Made by a program: the position numbers and the translations under genes
The notes under the pieces: model-generated
Seen by the model: the letters and a program-made list of their open reading frames with translations, nothing else
Told to the model about the DNA's origin: nothing
Database searches by the model: none
Shown here: piece by piece, positions 10,484 to 21,031 of the stretch
How positions within the stretch are numbered: the first letter of the stretch is position 1
How the letters are laid out: each line of letters starts with the position of its first letter
Source: Conchocele bisecta
Lineage: Eukaryota > Mollusca > Bivalvia > Lucinida > Thyasiridae
Length of the DNA stretch: 64,000 bases
NCBI GenBank assembly: GCA_029237695.1
Contig: CM055271.1
Span: 29,542,695 to 29,606,694 of the forward strand
Reading direction: 5' to 3'

Positions 10484-10561
10484 GTGGATGCAACTGCTGA
10501 AGCTGTACAGAAGTTTTCGACGTGCAAAGCATGTGTTAAGAAAATTTACAAGCCTTTTAAG
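10484..10561 (+). CDS. 78-bp exon with CxxC motif, paralogue of 14305-14382
   Basis: It is bounded by TGTTACAG and GTAGAT, in phase 0-0 with 26 codons: VDATAEAVQKF, then CKACVKKIYKPFK. The exon at 14305-14382 has the same length, phases and pattern (VD, AV, C-x2-C, VK, YK). Two such exons on one strand 3.8 kb apart suggest duplicated gene segments. Function is unknown; the CxxC could be half of a metal site. Confidence 0.5.
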
Positions 10562-10805
10562 GTAGATGTAAATGAGATAATGCATGCGAGATTTCGTCGG
10601 AAATGATTAAAACTTGCAAACATACCAAGTTTTGCAAATGACATCAATAGTTGGCACAAAATACAGCTTGCGCGAAGGCAAGACTATTTATGTACGAACT
10701 CATTTTGGAACACCCATACATTGTTAGCAATCACTGTTCGTCCGGTCATTCAGTTCAGTTATGTACATCAGGCGGGACACGTGTGTTAAAAATAAAATAC
10801 GTTAA

Positions 10806-11516
10806 ATGTCGCAGTTTAAAACAAAAGTATTGTGTTTTGGACATTCATACGTTCGGCGTTTGGGAGAGTACTCGTCACACGAGGGTCCTGCCAATCTGGC
10901 GTTGGATGTTGCCAAGTTTGAGGTAACATTTCACGGTGTTGGAGGTGCAAAAATATCACCGGGCAGAAATTATTACAGAACGAGTTACACGCATTGATTG
11001 CGAGCGTGCTCGCCGGATATTGTGTTTTTACAAATTGGAGAGAACGATCTCGCAACTCTTCTGCCCGGGGATGTGGTGAAGTACATTGTCAGTTTTGCGG
11101 AGTTTCTGTCCTCGGTCTATAAAACGTCCGTAATTGTCGGCGAACTGCTGCCGCGGGCGTACGATCAATTCAATCTAAAGGTGCGGGCAGTTAATGCACA
11201 CCTTGCGGACAAAATACAGCGATGTGACAATGGTGTATCGCTGTGGAAGCACAGGGGATTCTCTAAGCCACAGCAGCATCTACTCCATAGGGACAGCGTG
11301 CACCTAAACTCCGCCGGCCACCGAAAATTCCTGCATAGTATCAAATACGCAGTATTGCGCCAAGTGGGACGTCAGAAGGGTCAACGGTCACGGGTACGCC
11401 TGCATACACAGGTGGAACGTTGTTTTGGTTTTGGCAATATTATAGTTTCTGGGTTTGTGAAATTATGTGAATATAGGCCTACATGTACTATCAGGCTTGT
11501 TAATCCATGGTGGTAA
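10806..11516 (+). pseudogene. SGNH/GDSL-hydrolase-like domain with two compensating frameshifts
   Basis: ATG at 10806 (MSQFKTKVLCFGHSYVRRL) gives a GDS-like block I (GHSY). GVGGAKI fits block II, IGENDL is block III, and DSVHLNSAGHRKF carries the block V Asp-x2-His. This layout is that of SGNH hydrolase-like domains, commonly found in multi-copy, transposon-associated invertebrate genes. Between about 10965 and 11010 the reading moves to another frame (where ELHALIASV is legible) and returns at SPDIVFLQ, so the nominal frame shows a TGA at 10995-10997. The Ser of GDS is shifted to GHS, so catalysis is uncertain even before the lesions. Homology fades after about 11380. No intron is seen. Confidence 0.65.
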
Positions 11517-11924
11517 TTTGTAGTTGGGCTGCAATAATACATATAGTTTGCCATGCAAAACATTTTCAAATTCATTGGTTGTTACCCGTAATTGTTGAGC
11601 CATTTGTACATGTCATTATCAAAATTAAATTTTGCCAACTTCTGACATTATTTACAAAAAATATGCCAAATATTCAAAATAATTTAGGGCGAAAAGACAA
11701 GATTATCTCGGCACTTTGACATTCCAGTGAAACAATACTCATTTAAAAGTTGCTAAATTCAAAAACGAATTTATGAGAAATGGGCATTCTAGTCTAGGGG
11801 CATGCAATGGTTGATCCAGCATTTGGGTAACGGGTGGGGGCTGGGGCGGTCGCCATATTTTCAACTGTATTGGGCTATTCCAGATAATATCTGTACTCCC
11901 CCTAAAGAAGCACTTTTATTACAG
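11517..11924. other. No gene seen
   Basis: AT-rich, with a short GC-rich patch near 11830. Nothing is supported beyond the acceptor of the next exon. Confidence 0.45.
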
Positions 11925-12065
11925 AAGACAAAGAACAGCTCCTGGAAGGGAAGCTGAAGTTTGATGCCTTGTTGAAGGACAAGAACCTGTATCCACAACA
12001 ATTACTTGACGAGATGGAGGTTATATGTACAACTTTGGACTTTGAAGATCCAGATAGAACAGTTG
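11925..12065 (+). CDS. Putative 141-bp exon
   Basis: TTTTATTACAG precedes it and GTAATT follows; phase is 1-1. It reads DKEQLLEGKLKFDALLKDK, then LYPQQLLDEMEVICTTLDFE: charged, helical, coding-like composition. No domain is recognised. It may form one gene with the downstream exons at 13421-14696, although those use phase 0, so at least one exon would be missing. Confidence 0.45.
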
Positions 12066-12635
12066 GTAATTATCCTGGATAGGTTTTTATTATACCCATA
12101 CTTTTCGAGGACAAAGCGGGTATATTGCGACCAATCAGTATACACCTGCTAATAGAATACACTTTTAGGGTGATGTAAAATGCACACATTTTTTCCCCAT
12201 TTTCCATCAAATGTATATGTTGCGACCGCTCATTTCAACCGTCTTGATGAGACAGTTCAAATGGTGGTCACAACATATACATATAAACATAAATATGAAA
12301 ATTATTCAACATTTTCTTCCGAGAAGTAGTGTATCCTCAGAATGAAATGGGTTAAGCGGCGATTTAATTTGTTTAAAGCGCCAATCAATCCATTTGCGTA
12401 AAGTAAAACTAATATACTCTTGGTATCTGTTTTTGTTCGACCTTGTCTGTTATTGTTTTATACTTTTAATACTGTTACCGTCATATTGATCCATAAATGT
12501 AACATAAGTCATGTTAAATTGCCCCGACATCACCTTTATTCTATTAAAAAATAAGATCTGCCCATTAATAGTGGCAGACCGAGTCCAGCCGCCAGTGGCA
12601 GAAACCACCTCAAAGCCGCCATGGCGCAAACCGCA
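12066..12635. other. Intergenic or intronic
   Basis: AT-rich. A partially inverted pair (ATGTATATGTTGCGACC near 12212 and GGTCACAACATATACAT near 12265) forms a weak stem. No gene was seen. Confidence 0.4.
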
Positions 12636-12779
12636 GTGGCGGACAAACGCCAGCCGCCAGTGGCGGACAAACGCCAGCCGCCAGTGGCGGACAAACGCCA
12701 GCCGCCAGTGGCGGACAAACGCCAGCCGCCAGTGGCGGACAGACGCCAGCCGCCAGTGGCAGACAAATGCCAGCCGCCA
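12636..12779 (+). repeat. 24-bp coding-compatible repeat, six units
   Basis: Six perfect-length 24-bp units encode VADKRQPP four times, then VADRRQPP and VADKCQPP, in a frame open from 12621 to 12870. Diverged units extend 5' (VADRVQPP, VAETTSKPP) but in another frame, implying one indel near 12610. The frame continues into KKRKTFSEVEDE, a nuclear-localisation-like basic run. GC content is far above the surroundings. It could be a low-complexity exon or only a minisatellite; unit length divisible by 3 is consistent with selection on a frame but not proof. Confidence 0.6.
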
Positions 12780-12834
12780 GCAACCAAGAAGAGAAAAACC
12801 TTTTCAGAAGTTGAAGATGAGGCATTTAGTCAAC

Positions 12835-13400
12835 ACTACACTGTTAGCAATGTGACTTACACATGTATGTAAATGTAGCATGTCCTGGGTCTACACTGTC
12901 GGCAATGTGACATGCACACTCACAAGGGCAGCGTCCGACAAATCCAATGTCTGGTGCCCAGGGACAACCAGATGTTCTTACTGGGCAACCAGATTTTGAA
13001 ATTAGTTGCCCAGTGGACTACTGAAATCTCTGAAATTTGGTAACCTGCAAATATCATGTGCCAGATAATCATTCAATATCTGATCAAAATGATGTGCAAA
13101 TAACTGAAGACTGCCTACATTGTATCTGAACATCTGATAACACATTATTATTACTAGTATGGCCATAAGGCCATTTCAGAAATGGTGGTTTGCCAGAATA
13201 ATTTCTGGGTCTGAATCTGGTTGCCCACTGGACAACCACCAAATATAATAATTTGTCTGTAAGGTCTACACTGGTAGCAATGTGAGTTACACATGCAGTC
13301 TCACCAGGGTCTACACTGTTATCATTGTCACTTGCACATGTAGTCTCACCAGGGTCTACACTGCTAGCAATGTGAGTTACACATGTAGCCTGACCAGTTA
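12835..13400 (+). repeat. Split 45-bp minisatellite
   Basis: Units of the form GTCTACACTGTTAGCAATGT, then GACTTACACATGTAGTCTCACCAGG, occur at 12835 and 12887 (partial) and at 13266, 13311 and 13356 (three consecutive 45-bp units). The 345 bp between (12920-13265) is unrelated and includes short repeats of CAACCAGAT and TTGCCCA(G/C)TGGAC. Confidence 0.7.
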
Positions 13401-13420
13401 ATTTTCTTGCTTCTACTCAG

Positions 13421-13603
13421 GCGAAGCAGGCCAAAGCCAAGGCCAATAAAAGCAAAAGGGAAACGGCAAAGGAGAGACAAGTCGTGCTCGACAGCGTGAG
13501 CCGGTCTCTCCTAGATACCTCACAGTCATCGTCGACCGTGAATGAAGAGATTTTGGAGACGGTGAAGAATACGGCTGCTGCTGTTCGCCGTATGGAAACA
13601 AAG
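13421..13603 (+). CDS. Exon of an unknown gene, Lys/Ala-rich helix
   Basis: The acceptor is TTCTACTCAG and the donor GTAAAT; 183 bp in phase 0-0. The 61 residues begin AKQAKAKANKSKRETAKERQ and end NTAAAVRRMETK, suggesting a basic helix followed by a coiled coil. Phases fit the next two exons (14305-14382, 14637-14696), giving a coherent 3' end of a gene. Confidence 0.55.
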
Positions 13604-14304
13604 GTAAATTTATTTCTTGTGCAACGGCCGGTACAGCCCCTTTTTCTGACTTATTAGCTTGTTACGTCTGGCTCCAATGATGTCAAAGTCCGACTATTCA
13701 GAGCTCCAGTTAAGTTCCATGTTTAGTCTCGTTTTCAATGCATAAATAATCAAGCACAGCCTATCGCTGGCCTGGTTTCCGATACCAATTTGTCTCGTCG
13801 ATAGAGAACTAATGTGTACCTGTGAACCAAGCAGGTAGCTGTTTTTCCCCCGATACAAACTTCTTGCACTTGACGATTAATTGATATATTGTACGCGGAA
13901 ACCAGTCGTAACTTCACACATGCATAGATATCAGGTCAAAGATGTTTTGTGCAAAGGTATACATGTAGCGTGTTCATCACCAATATTGGAGTTGTCTCTC
14001 TTTGTTGTTTTGTGAAAGACCCAGGAGGGGGATACAATGCAGTTGCTCTGACAGTCATTCCAATTTCCATTTCTAATTGTCCGACAGGAGCAATATGCAA
14101 CCGTTGCCAAATTCAGTAAATTAATCATCGGTTGTAATGAACATACTGGTATGAATATTTAGCACATATCGACCCTTGTTTTCGATGTCATACACCCATC
14201 ACGTATTCTTTTGTAAATCTCCATAAGATACAAGCAGTGTATTCACATTGTTAGGGATTTAATATTCGGTAATGCGAAAAACCAAGTTGGTGCGATTGTT
14301 ACAG

Positions 14305-14382
14305 GTGGACACTCTTATAAATGCTGTTGACTTCGTTGTTGGGAGGCTCCATTGCAAGCTATGCGTCAAGAATGTGTATAAG
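14305..14382 (+). CDS. 78-bp exon with CxxC motif, second paralogue
   Basis: The acceptor is TTGTTACAG and the donor GTAAGTC, in phase 0-0. It encodes VDTLINAVDFVVGRLHCKLC, then VKNVYK. It is equivalent to 10484-10561 in length, phase and key residues. The strong donor and continuity with flanking exons make this the likelier functional copy. Confidence 0.55.
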
Positions 14383-14636
14383 GTAAGTCAAGCTGTTTTG
14401 GCTGGTAGGTCGATATATATGCATTATTGCGATTTCAAATGGTTGTATGTACACCACTTTAATTTAGAAAAGGTTCATATCTATACCACTGGATCTGACT
14501 TGAGAGTTAATAAGTTTTAACTTGTAGTCTTGTACGTTACGTCATGCGAGGAAATCTGCTTCATGTAACAATGCCGTTCCTGGTGGTGATTAGTTAGATT
14601 TCTCTCATTATGTTCATGAAAACTCATTCATTTCAG

Positions 14637-14696
14637 AAAATTGACCAGGCACAACATTTGGGGAATACCATCAGACTTCTCTCCCAGACCACATGA
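14637..14696 (+). CDS. Putative terminal exon
   Basis: After TTCATTTCAG, phase 0 reads KIDQAQHLGNTIRLLSQTT and then TGA at 14694-14696. It joins in phase to 14305-14382. It is short, so support comes mainly from splice phase and position. Confidence 0.45.
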   Translation, partial: KIDQAQHLGNTIRLLSQTT

Positions 14697-15181
14697 AACT
14701 GCAAGAAGAAATCTTCAGCTGAATTCTCCTGGTTCGTATATATTCAACTGTATTTCACAAATTGGTATTTGTTTTTGGCTAGTCTGAGCCAGGTATTCAT
14801 TTACAATAGTAGATTAAAGTGACTCATCGTTTCCATGGTGCGTAAAACTATTACTATCTGAAATAAATAAGTACTTAATTACGGTATACAACTATTCCAT
14901 TGGAAATAAAAAAAATTAAGTGGTCAATATAAGTGGACCCGTATATTTGCAGAGGGTAAAATATCCGTAGAAAAGTGAAAATCCGCATAGGTTTGTCATG
15001 GTAGATCTAGATAAAATATGTCTTTTCACAGTCAGTACTTGCGAAACATATATAAGTCTGATCCAGTTCACGACATCGGCGATCGCTACTTGAATCCGAC
15101 GTTTATCCAATGTCGGCTTTCAACATTGTATTGTCTAAAGCTGAAATTGTATATACGTCTGCTTTTGAACGTCGCGACCGG
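14697..15181. other. No gene seen
   Basis: AT-rich sequence downstream of the putative terminal exon, presumably 3' UTR and spacer. Confidence 0.4.
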
Positions 15182-15280
15182 GTCCGACTTATTTCCGACG
15201 TCGTGCGTCTGCTGGGAATTATTGTTCGTGTGCATATTGTATCGTGGCCGAGCCATAACAGAGACAATGAAATAAATTAG
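15182..15280 (+). repeat. 98-bp duplicated segment, copy 1
   Basis: The sequence from TCCGACTTATTTCCGACGTC to GACAATGAAATAAATTA is repeated almost exactly at 16424-16523. In this copy it continues into unrelated sequence (GTTCTGTTACCC). Confidence 0.85.
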
Positions 15281-16423
15281 TTCTGTTACCCATGGCCAAG
15301 GGATGAATACTGTGGCAATTCCGTGTACTTCCGAAGGAACATCCAGCTCTGGTAATGCATGGTATAATTAAGTGGGCATTAAATTGACTTTAATTAATTG
15401 CAAATACACAAGAATAATTTGTATGTGCGTTGAATATTTTCTCTTCTACCAATTAAGCCTGAGTATGTCGCTGATATATTAACTGAATGTAGCAGTGCAT
15501 GTGATAACCAACAACGAAACCAAACTGAACACGGTTTTGTTGATAAGTTTCTTATTTTTTTATAACATGATTAATATGTGATCACATGGTGGAATAACAT
15601 AGATAAAACTGAAAATGTTACAAGTTCGTAAATTATGTATTAATTACGGGGACTGTGGTTTCTTCCTTTTAGTGATGACACCATGTTCAGCCAGTCTAAA
15701 CACATATTTTAGCAGCATTATTTATGTAGTTAGTCTGAACATTCTGCAGAGAAATTTGAACAGGACGGAATCGAGCGTTGTTTAAACTTAGTCCTGTTCA
15801 TATGCACAGGTCAAAATATGAACTGAAAATGGCGCTTTGTGTGACAGAAATCCGTACGCGGACGAATAACAAAAATATTTTGTTATAAATATCACATATA
15901 GCGAAACCGCGGTAGCATCTACTGTTTTAATAATATGCATACATATTGTAATTAATGTTTCATAATGATATACTTATGAATAATATACGACATTATGGTT
16001 TATACTCCAGAACTATGTTTTAAGGCTGTGTGATTTGCCTCGATATAAGCTGGATTAATTAATACTTATATTCATGCGCTTCATGAGAACATCAATACAT
16101 TTAAAATATACAAATATTACTTAAAGGGGTATCGATATGATACATTTTAATAATATAAATATTGAAAATACACATTACAATCGCTTACAACATAAGTTAT
16201 TGATCGAAAATAGTCACTGCATCGTGACCTATTTGACCGCATTACCTATTGCGCGGGTACCTCATCATACCCCTGTTTACATAGGTAACTGGGGGTATAG
16301 TCAGGTATGCTCGCTAATACAATGTTTGCGTAATGGTGATAAAAACAAGGTGGTACATATTACTCTTGTTTGCAGAAAATGGACAATGCAACTACTACAT
16401 GTACATCACCTGGATTTCAAACA
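15281..16423. other. Non-coding spacer
   Basis: AT-rich, with only short spurious open frames. No repeat or gene is supported. Confidence 0.45.
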
Positions 16424-16523
16424 ACGTCTGACTTATTTCCGACGTCGTGCGTCTGCTGGGAATTATTGTTCGTGTGCATATTGTATCGTGGCCGAGCCAT
16501 AACAGAGACAATGAAATAAATTA
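16424..16523 (+). repeat. 98-bp duplicated segment, copy 2, abutting a transposon end
   Basis: Second copy of 15182-15280. It ends AATAAATTA, exactly where the 1.65-kb inverted-repeat element begins with CCCCATCC. Confidence 0.85.
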
Positions 16524-18176
16524 CCCCATCCAAAGCGAAAGTTGCGTGTACGAAAGAATGTCACACAGAATCGGAGGCCGTCCGGCTGGATTATCGGTCA
16601 TATTTGGCCGATAGCTGATCGCCAGCTCAAACTAAAGTCGTGCACCATGATCATATACATTAGAGACTCCAACCATACAAAGTTCGTCCAATTGTGATCG
16701 TTCGCCGAATTTGAAAGTAATTAGCGAATTAGCAAAAATATTCTGCGGCGATCGATGGTTATTGATTTATTTTATGTATGTTAACGTTTTCGTCTCACTG
16801 CGTCGACAGGCCAAGAGACCTAACTTTAGAGAAATAAATGTATGTTCCTTCACGGGGTGGAAATGGAATTTAAGGTCCTTAATTTAAATTATCGTTTCTA
16901 CGCGGCATATAAACGAAAAAAAGTGAAATTGAATGGGATGGACATACTATGAAGGTATGTTTGATTCCCAAGGCGATGTTTGAACCCACAACCTCCAGAT
17001 TGGAAGTCGGTGTTCTAAGCCCTAGGTCACAACCCATACCTTATAAACGAAGGAAAGAAATGTTCCTAACGAGCGACCATACGTACTTAGAATAACAGCT
17101 GACGTAACGCTCGGTAAACTGAAATGGCCTACGTGACAATTGACATTTACGTTCCAACAAGATTTTCACGGTGTGTAATCGATCGTATTTCCTCGCCATC
17201 ATATGAAACCCGACTCAGAAACACAAATTAAGTTGTGGATTTCTGAATTTGTCAATTGTTTGTACGGTCTAAGAAATCAAACAAATGTGACAATTATTTT
17301 TACAAAATATTAGAATCGTCTAAGGAGACAATTCTCATGAGTTGCTAAAACATGTTTTATTAAGACATCGGACAAATGTAAAAAGAAAACCCGAATACAT
17401 TGATATTTCTTTACAAAAACATATTTTGACAACATTTGAGAATCGTCTTAGGAAACGATTCTCATGTGCTGCCAAATCTTGGTTTTATCAAAAAATCAAA
17501 CAAATGTGAAATTCCACAAGCTAATGCGTAATTATCAATTCATCGGCTATGCGATGACGTGAGCGACTACATAGCATGCTTTTGGTATGTTTGTTTCCAC
17601 AGAATTCTAAAGGTCAGTCACACTTTGCACGTGAAACTGGATTAGCGACTGATGATTGTAAACACCATCAGGTGTGCAGCTAGACCGAAAATGATATGTC
17701 GCAAATGTGCTAATTGGGGATGGGTGGGTACGGCCATATTTCCTTTTTGTTACAATCTTGCGTTTTTGCGATCTCGATCTCGCCTTCCGCTTTTGGAAAT
17801 ACGATTTGCCCATGCATGTGTAGACAGCATGCCTGTTGGATTTGCGTTCTACGTACGTACATGCATATAAAGCATGCTAGTTCGAATTGCATTCTACGTA
17901 CGTACGTACATGTAATGTATAACTCAATTTCAACACGCATGCATTCTACACACACATATTACAGGCCCGTAATGAAGGGGGGTCGTTTCGAAGTATAGGT
18001 CACAATTGGACGAACTTTGTATGGTTGGAGTCTCTAATGTATATGATCATGGTGTACGACTTTAGTTTGAGCTGGCGATCAGCTATCGGCCAAATATGAC
18101 CGATAATCCAGCCGGACGGCCTCCGATTCTGTGTGAGATTCTTTCGTACACGCAACTTTCGCTTTGGATGGGGTAA
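16521..18176. mobile_element. Non-autonomous element with about 180-bp terminal inverted repeats
   Basis: The left end 16521-16700 (TTACCCCATCCAAAGCGAAA at the tip) and right end about 18000-18176 are reverse complements over about 180 bp with few mismatches. The tips could be flanked by a TA duplication (TA|CCCC and GGGG|TA). The 1.3-kb interior has no transposase. It holds a tRNA-like repeat on the minus strand and ACGTACGTAC runs. Superfamily is uncertain; long inverted repeats without coding are seen in several DNA-transposon groups. Confidence 0.8.
16957..17040 (-). repeat. tRNA-like SINE head or tRNA pseudogene
   Basis: On the minus strand there is an A-box-like TGACCTAGGGC, an anticodon-arm-like CCGACTTCCAATCTGG and a B-box-like GTGGGTTCAAACATC, in tRNA order and spacing. 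The stems do not pair well enough for a functional tRNA. It lies inside the 16521-18176 element. Confidence 0.5.
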
Positions 18177-18998
18177 TCAAAACGCGAATAACTCAATAAA
18201 TACTTGAAACAGCGATTTGAAGTGAGTATATTCACACACCTAATACCTTTATCGATTGCCAGAGACATATTTCATACATTTAATCGATGTTTATTGTGTT
18301 TGTGCGAGCCGGAAAAAAGAGGGCTCTTTCTATAATAGCGCTATTTATGCTCACCTTGAATTAACGTATAGTACTGTACGAGACCAAGTGGGTGGGGTAA
18401 TGGGATTTTTTTTTAATAGGCATTTTTTTGGTGTCATAGGTCCGAGTCTTCCACCTGTGATCAGGATGTGTTTTAGGGGTTCTTATGCACATGCAGACTC
18501 CATAATGCAACTAGCAATGTCTTTCCTGCCCAGGGGTGGGGTATTTGGTGTAGGGTATTTAGACGTTCAACAAAATTGCTAAGACAGTACCCACCCTTAG
18601 AATTAGACACATATTTAATCCCAATAATCAGGTATTAGACACTCAATTTTAAAATTTGTCTAATTTCCGGGGTTACCTGCTGCTCCCCCAGGTGGGGAAG
18701 ACATTGGAAGACATTGATAGGTGCATACATAATTGTTTAATATCATTGTTTCAATTAAATGCACCAAAACTTTTATGAATTTGACTAACCAGTGAACTTT
18801 TCGGATTTCTGGCAGTGGAGTTTTATGGAGTAAAGTTAGATATTCTTGAAGTTATAACAATCAAGTTTGAAAATGATTCTGGCTAAAGTTTAAAAAAAAA
18901 GTTTTGTTTTGTGAAATTGATTGGCAGTGGGCGCATCCCTGTGCCACCACATTTCTAGCTTAATTATTTATTCAGTTATTTCCATGTTGATTTTGCAG
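18177..18998. other. Non-coding spacer
   Basis: T-runs and GT-rich segments, with no supported gene. A branch/pyrimidine region and TTTTGCAG at 18991-18998 precede a possible exon. Confidence 0.4.
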
Positions 18999-19131
18999 TG
19001 AACGTGGTTAAAGAGTTTCGACCCATCCGACTTCAGTGACTCTGACAGTGATGATGCTGAGAAGGGTGATCTGAAGCAGTTGCGGATTGATGGCAAGCAG
19101 TCCGCAGCATCTTCATGTTTGATAATGAGAG
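18999..19131 (+). CDS. Possible acidic exon
   Basis: Flanked by TTTTGCAG and GTAAGG. One frame reads FDPSDFSDSDSDDAEKGDLK, then QLRIDGKQSAASS, an acidic stretch of coding-like quality. That frame carries a TGA immediately at the exon's 5' edge, so either the true acceptor lies downstream or this is a decayed exon. Confidence 0.3.
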
Positions 19132-19342
19132 GTAAGGAATCTGAGAGATAAAGGACACATCATTGTCACACATATTCTTGTAAACACTTGTCCTTTGTGG
19201 TGCCAGGGCCAGATCAGCTACAGTGCTAATTTGGATAAGTAGAATAGAATAGCCCACAGTATCCCCTCGTGCTCCTAATAAGAGCCAAGAAAAAATGTTG
19301 TGGTAAGGACACCTTGCTATTATTTCCCACTGATACATGTAT

Positions 19343-19701
19343 ATAATTCCAGCACAACAATATTTACACAATTTCCTAACATTTGATTGGCCCGTAGCAA
19401 GTCTCTGTCCAAAATGTATATCCCAGTAAACTCCCACGCCAAACTACTTTCCGTAACCGTGAGGCGCAGTAAAAATAATTCTTAAGAAAACGGAAAATAA
19501 ACACATTTTCTTGATGAATTTATTTCAAATGCTGGAATTATAAGGAATGAATGGCCTTTTTGTTGAATTTATCGGGGATATAAACTTGGAAAAGTCGCGG
19601 GAATACTGGACGAGGCCTTCCGGCCTTCGTCCAGTATTCCCGCGACTTTTCCAAGTTTATACCCCGATAAATTCCACAAAAAGGCCATTCATTCCTATAA
19701 T
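19343..19701 (+). mobile_element. Long-hairpin foldback element, copy 1
   Basis: A 5' part of about 200 bp is bounded by ATAATTCCAGCA and TGCTGGAATTAT. It is followed by a nearly perfect hairpin with arms of about 75-80 bp: AGGAATGAATGGCC on the outside, GGACGAGGCC-TTCC-GGCCTTCGTCC at the tip. Two more copies lie in the window (30282-30638, and 54840-55199 inverted). It has no coding capacity; the open frames in the arms are by-products of the palindrome. Confidence 0.9.
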
Positions 19702-19808
19702 GTGTCTGTCTGTCTATCATCTACACCGTCCCTTTTAAGCATACGTAAAAACTCATTGTTATCATCATAAACACTAACATATAATTATGTAACAAAATAA
19801 GGTTATAT

Positions 19809-19900
19809 GTAGGGGTGTAACGATACAGCAATGCCTCGATACGATACGTATCGCGATACTATGGCCACGATACGACAGTAACAGTAACATGAGAGAACAC
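19809..19900 (+). mobile_element. hAT-type terminal fragment
   Basis: TAGGGGTGTAACGATACA, followed by clustered ACGATAC/GTATCG words (CGATACGATACGTATCGCGA), is characteristic of the end of many animal hAT elements. The opposite end and any transposase are absent. Confidence 0.55.
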
Positions 19901-20454
19901 CAAACATGACACGAGTTTATCCTTTCAACCAGATCTCATTTTCACATTACATGTATATATTTAAAAAAAAAAAGATGGATCTACACTGTTTGCAAACATG
20001 GCCTCATTGTGGTTGAAATGTTATATCGTGTTAATATTTGAATGTATGTTCGATTTTCTAATATTCAAGACCCGAGACAAAGAATACGTAGATCGGCAGG
20101 TCGCGTATATTTAAGTTACAATATTTTATATTTGTATATACCATAGAGCTAACTAAAATATCAAATTCATGGGTGAATAACCAATATATATTATTATAAT
20201 AGTAACATTTATTGGAAAATATATTTTCTAGCCCTGCCAATCTCTGTATCCTATGGCTCGGTCAAATCTCAAAGTATGTTTTGTGATAAATAAATTGATT
20301 TGCTAATTTCATTGTTATATAGTTATTTCATATTGTCCCATATCAGTCTTATCTTGTTGAGTGTTAAGTTCAGGTACCGGTACTGAACAATGCAATTGAC
20401 CAAACAATTGAACCAAACACGAAATGTGTGAAATACACAGGTGTGGTCCAGTAG

Positions 20455-20572
20455 GAGGTCCGGTTTGAGCGGTAACGTGGTCCGGTTTGAACTGAGAAGT
20501 GGTCCGGTTTGAACTGAGAATTGGTCCGGTTTGACTGGTCCGGTTTGAACGAGGTCCGGTTTGAACGCACAC
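20455..20572 (+). repeat. Short minisatellite, GGTCCGGTTTGAAC type
   Basis: Seven copies of GGTCCGGTTTGA, separated by 3-12 variable bases (often ACTGAGAATT). It lies just upstream of piggyBac B. Confidence 0.85.
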
Positions 20573-21031
20573 CACCCAAACAATGGCTGTTAAATTTGCC
20601 ACCCTCCATCTTGTAGCGTTAACCCTTATGTGCCCAACCGCGCCAATTGGCGCGGTTTTGGCGCCGTCCATTTTGAATGGGGGAAATCATTATTCCACAT
20701 TGTTTATCTTGATAATTTAGCATAAATATACTTCAGAATGCATAGGTAAATGATTTTCTGGAGTTTTACTGCTAAATAAAACATTGTTTGACATGAAAAC
20801 ATGGCTTTGGAATGTGATGAAATGTGATGTTTACAAATCAGCTGTCAAAAACCAGGAAGTAAAAAATGTATTTTATTCCTGGTGCGGGGCGAAAAATCAG
20901 CGGCTGGATTTCTCCCTGTAAAAGCTCTCCTATATTGGAAATGCGATATAGTTGTCCCTGATAACCACTTCCGGAAAAATGTTGTGCAAAATTGTTAATT
21001 TTGAGTGGATTTTTTTGCAATTTTCGATGTC

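Noticed and set aside
12536..12825. Minus-strand Ala/Gly/Leu ORFs over the 24-bp repeat
   Set aside because: Mirror reading of a 24-bp repeat; the plus frame with the basic tail is the better candidate and even that is uncertain.
16957..17040. Functional tRNA gene
   Set aside because: A and B boxes are present but acceptor, anticodon and T stems do not pair adequately.
19547..19738. Small protein MNGLFVEFIGDINLEK on both strands
   Set aside because: It arises from the arms of the hairpin element, identical in all three copies and on both strands; not a gene.
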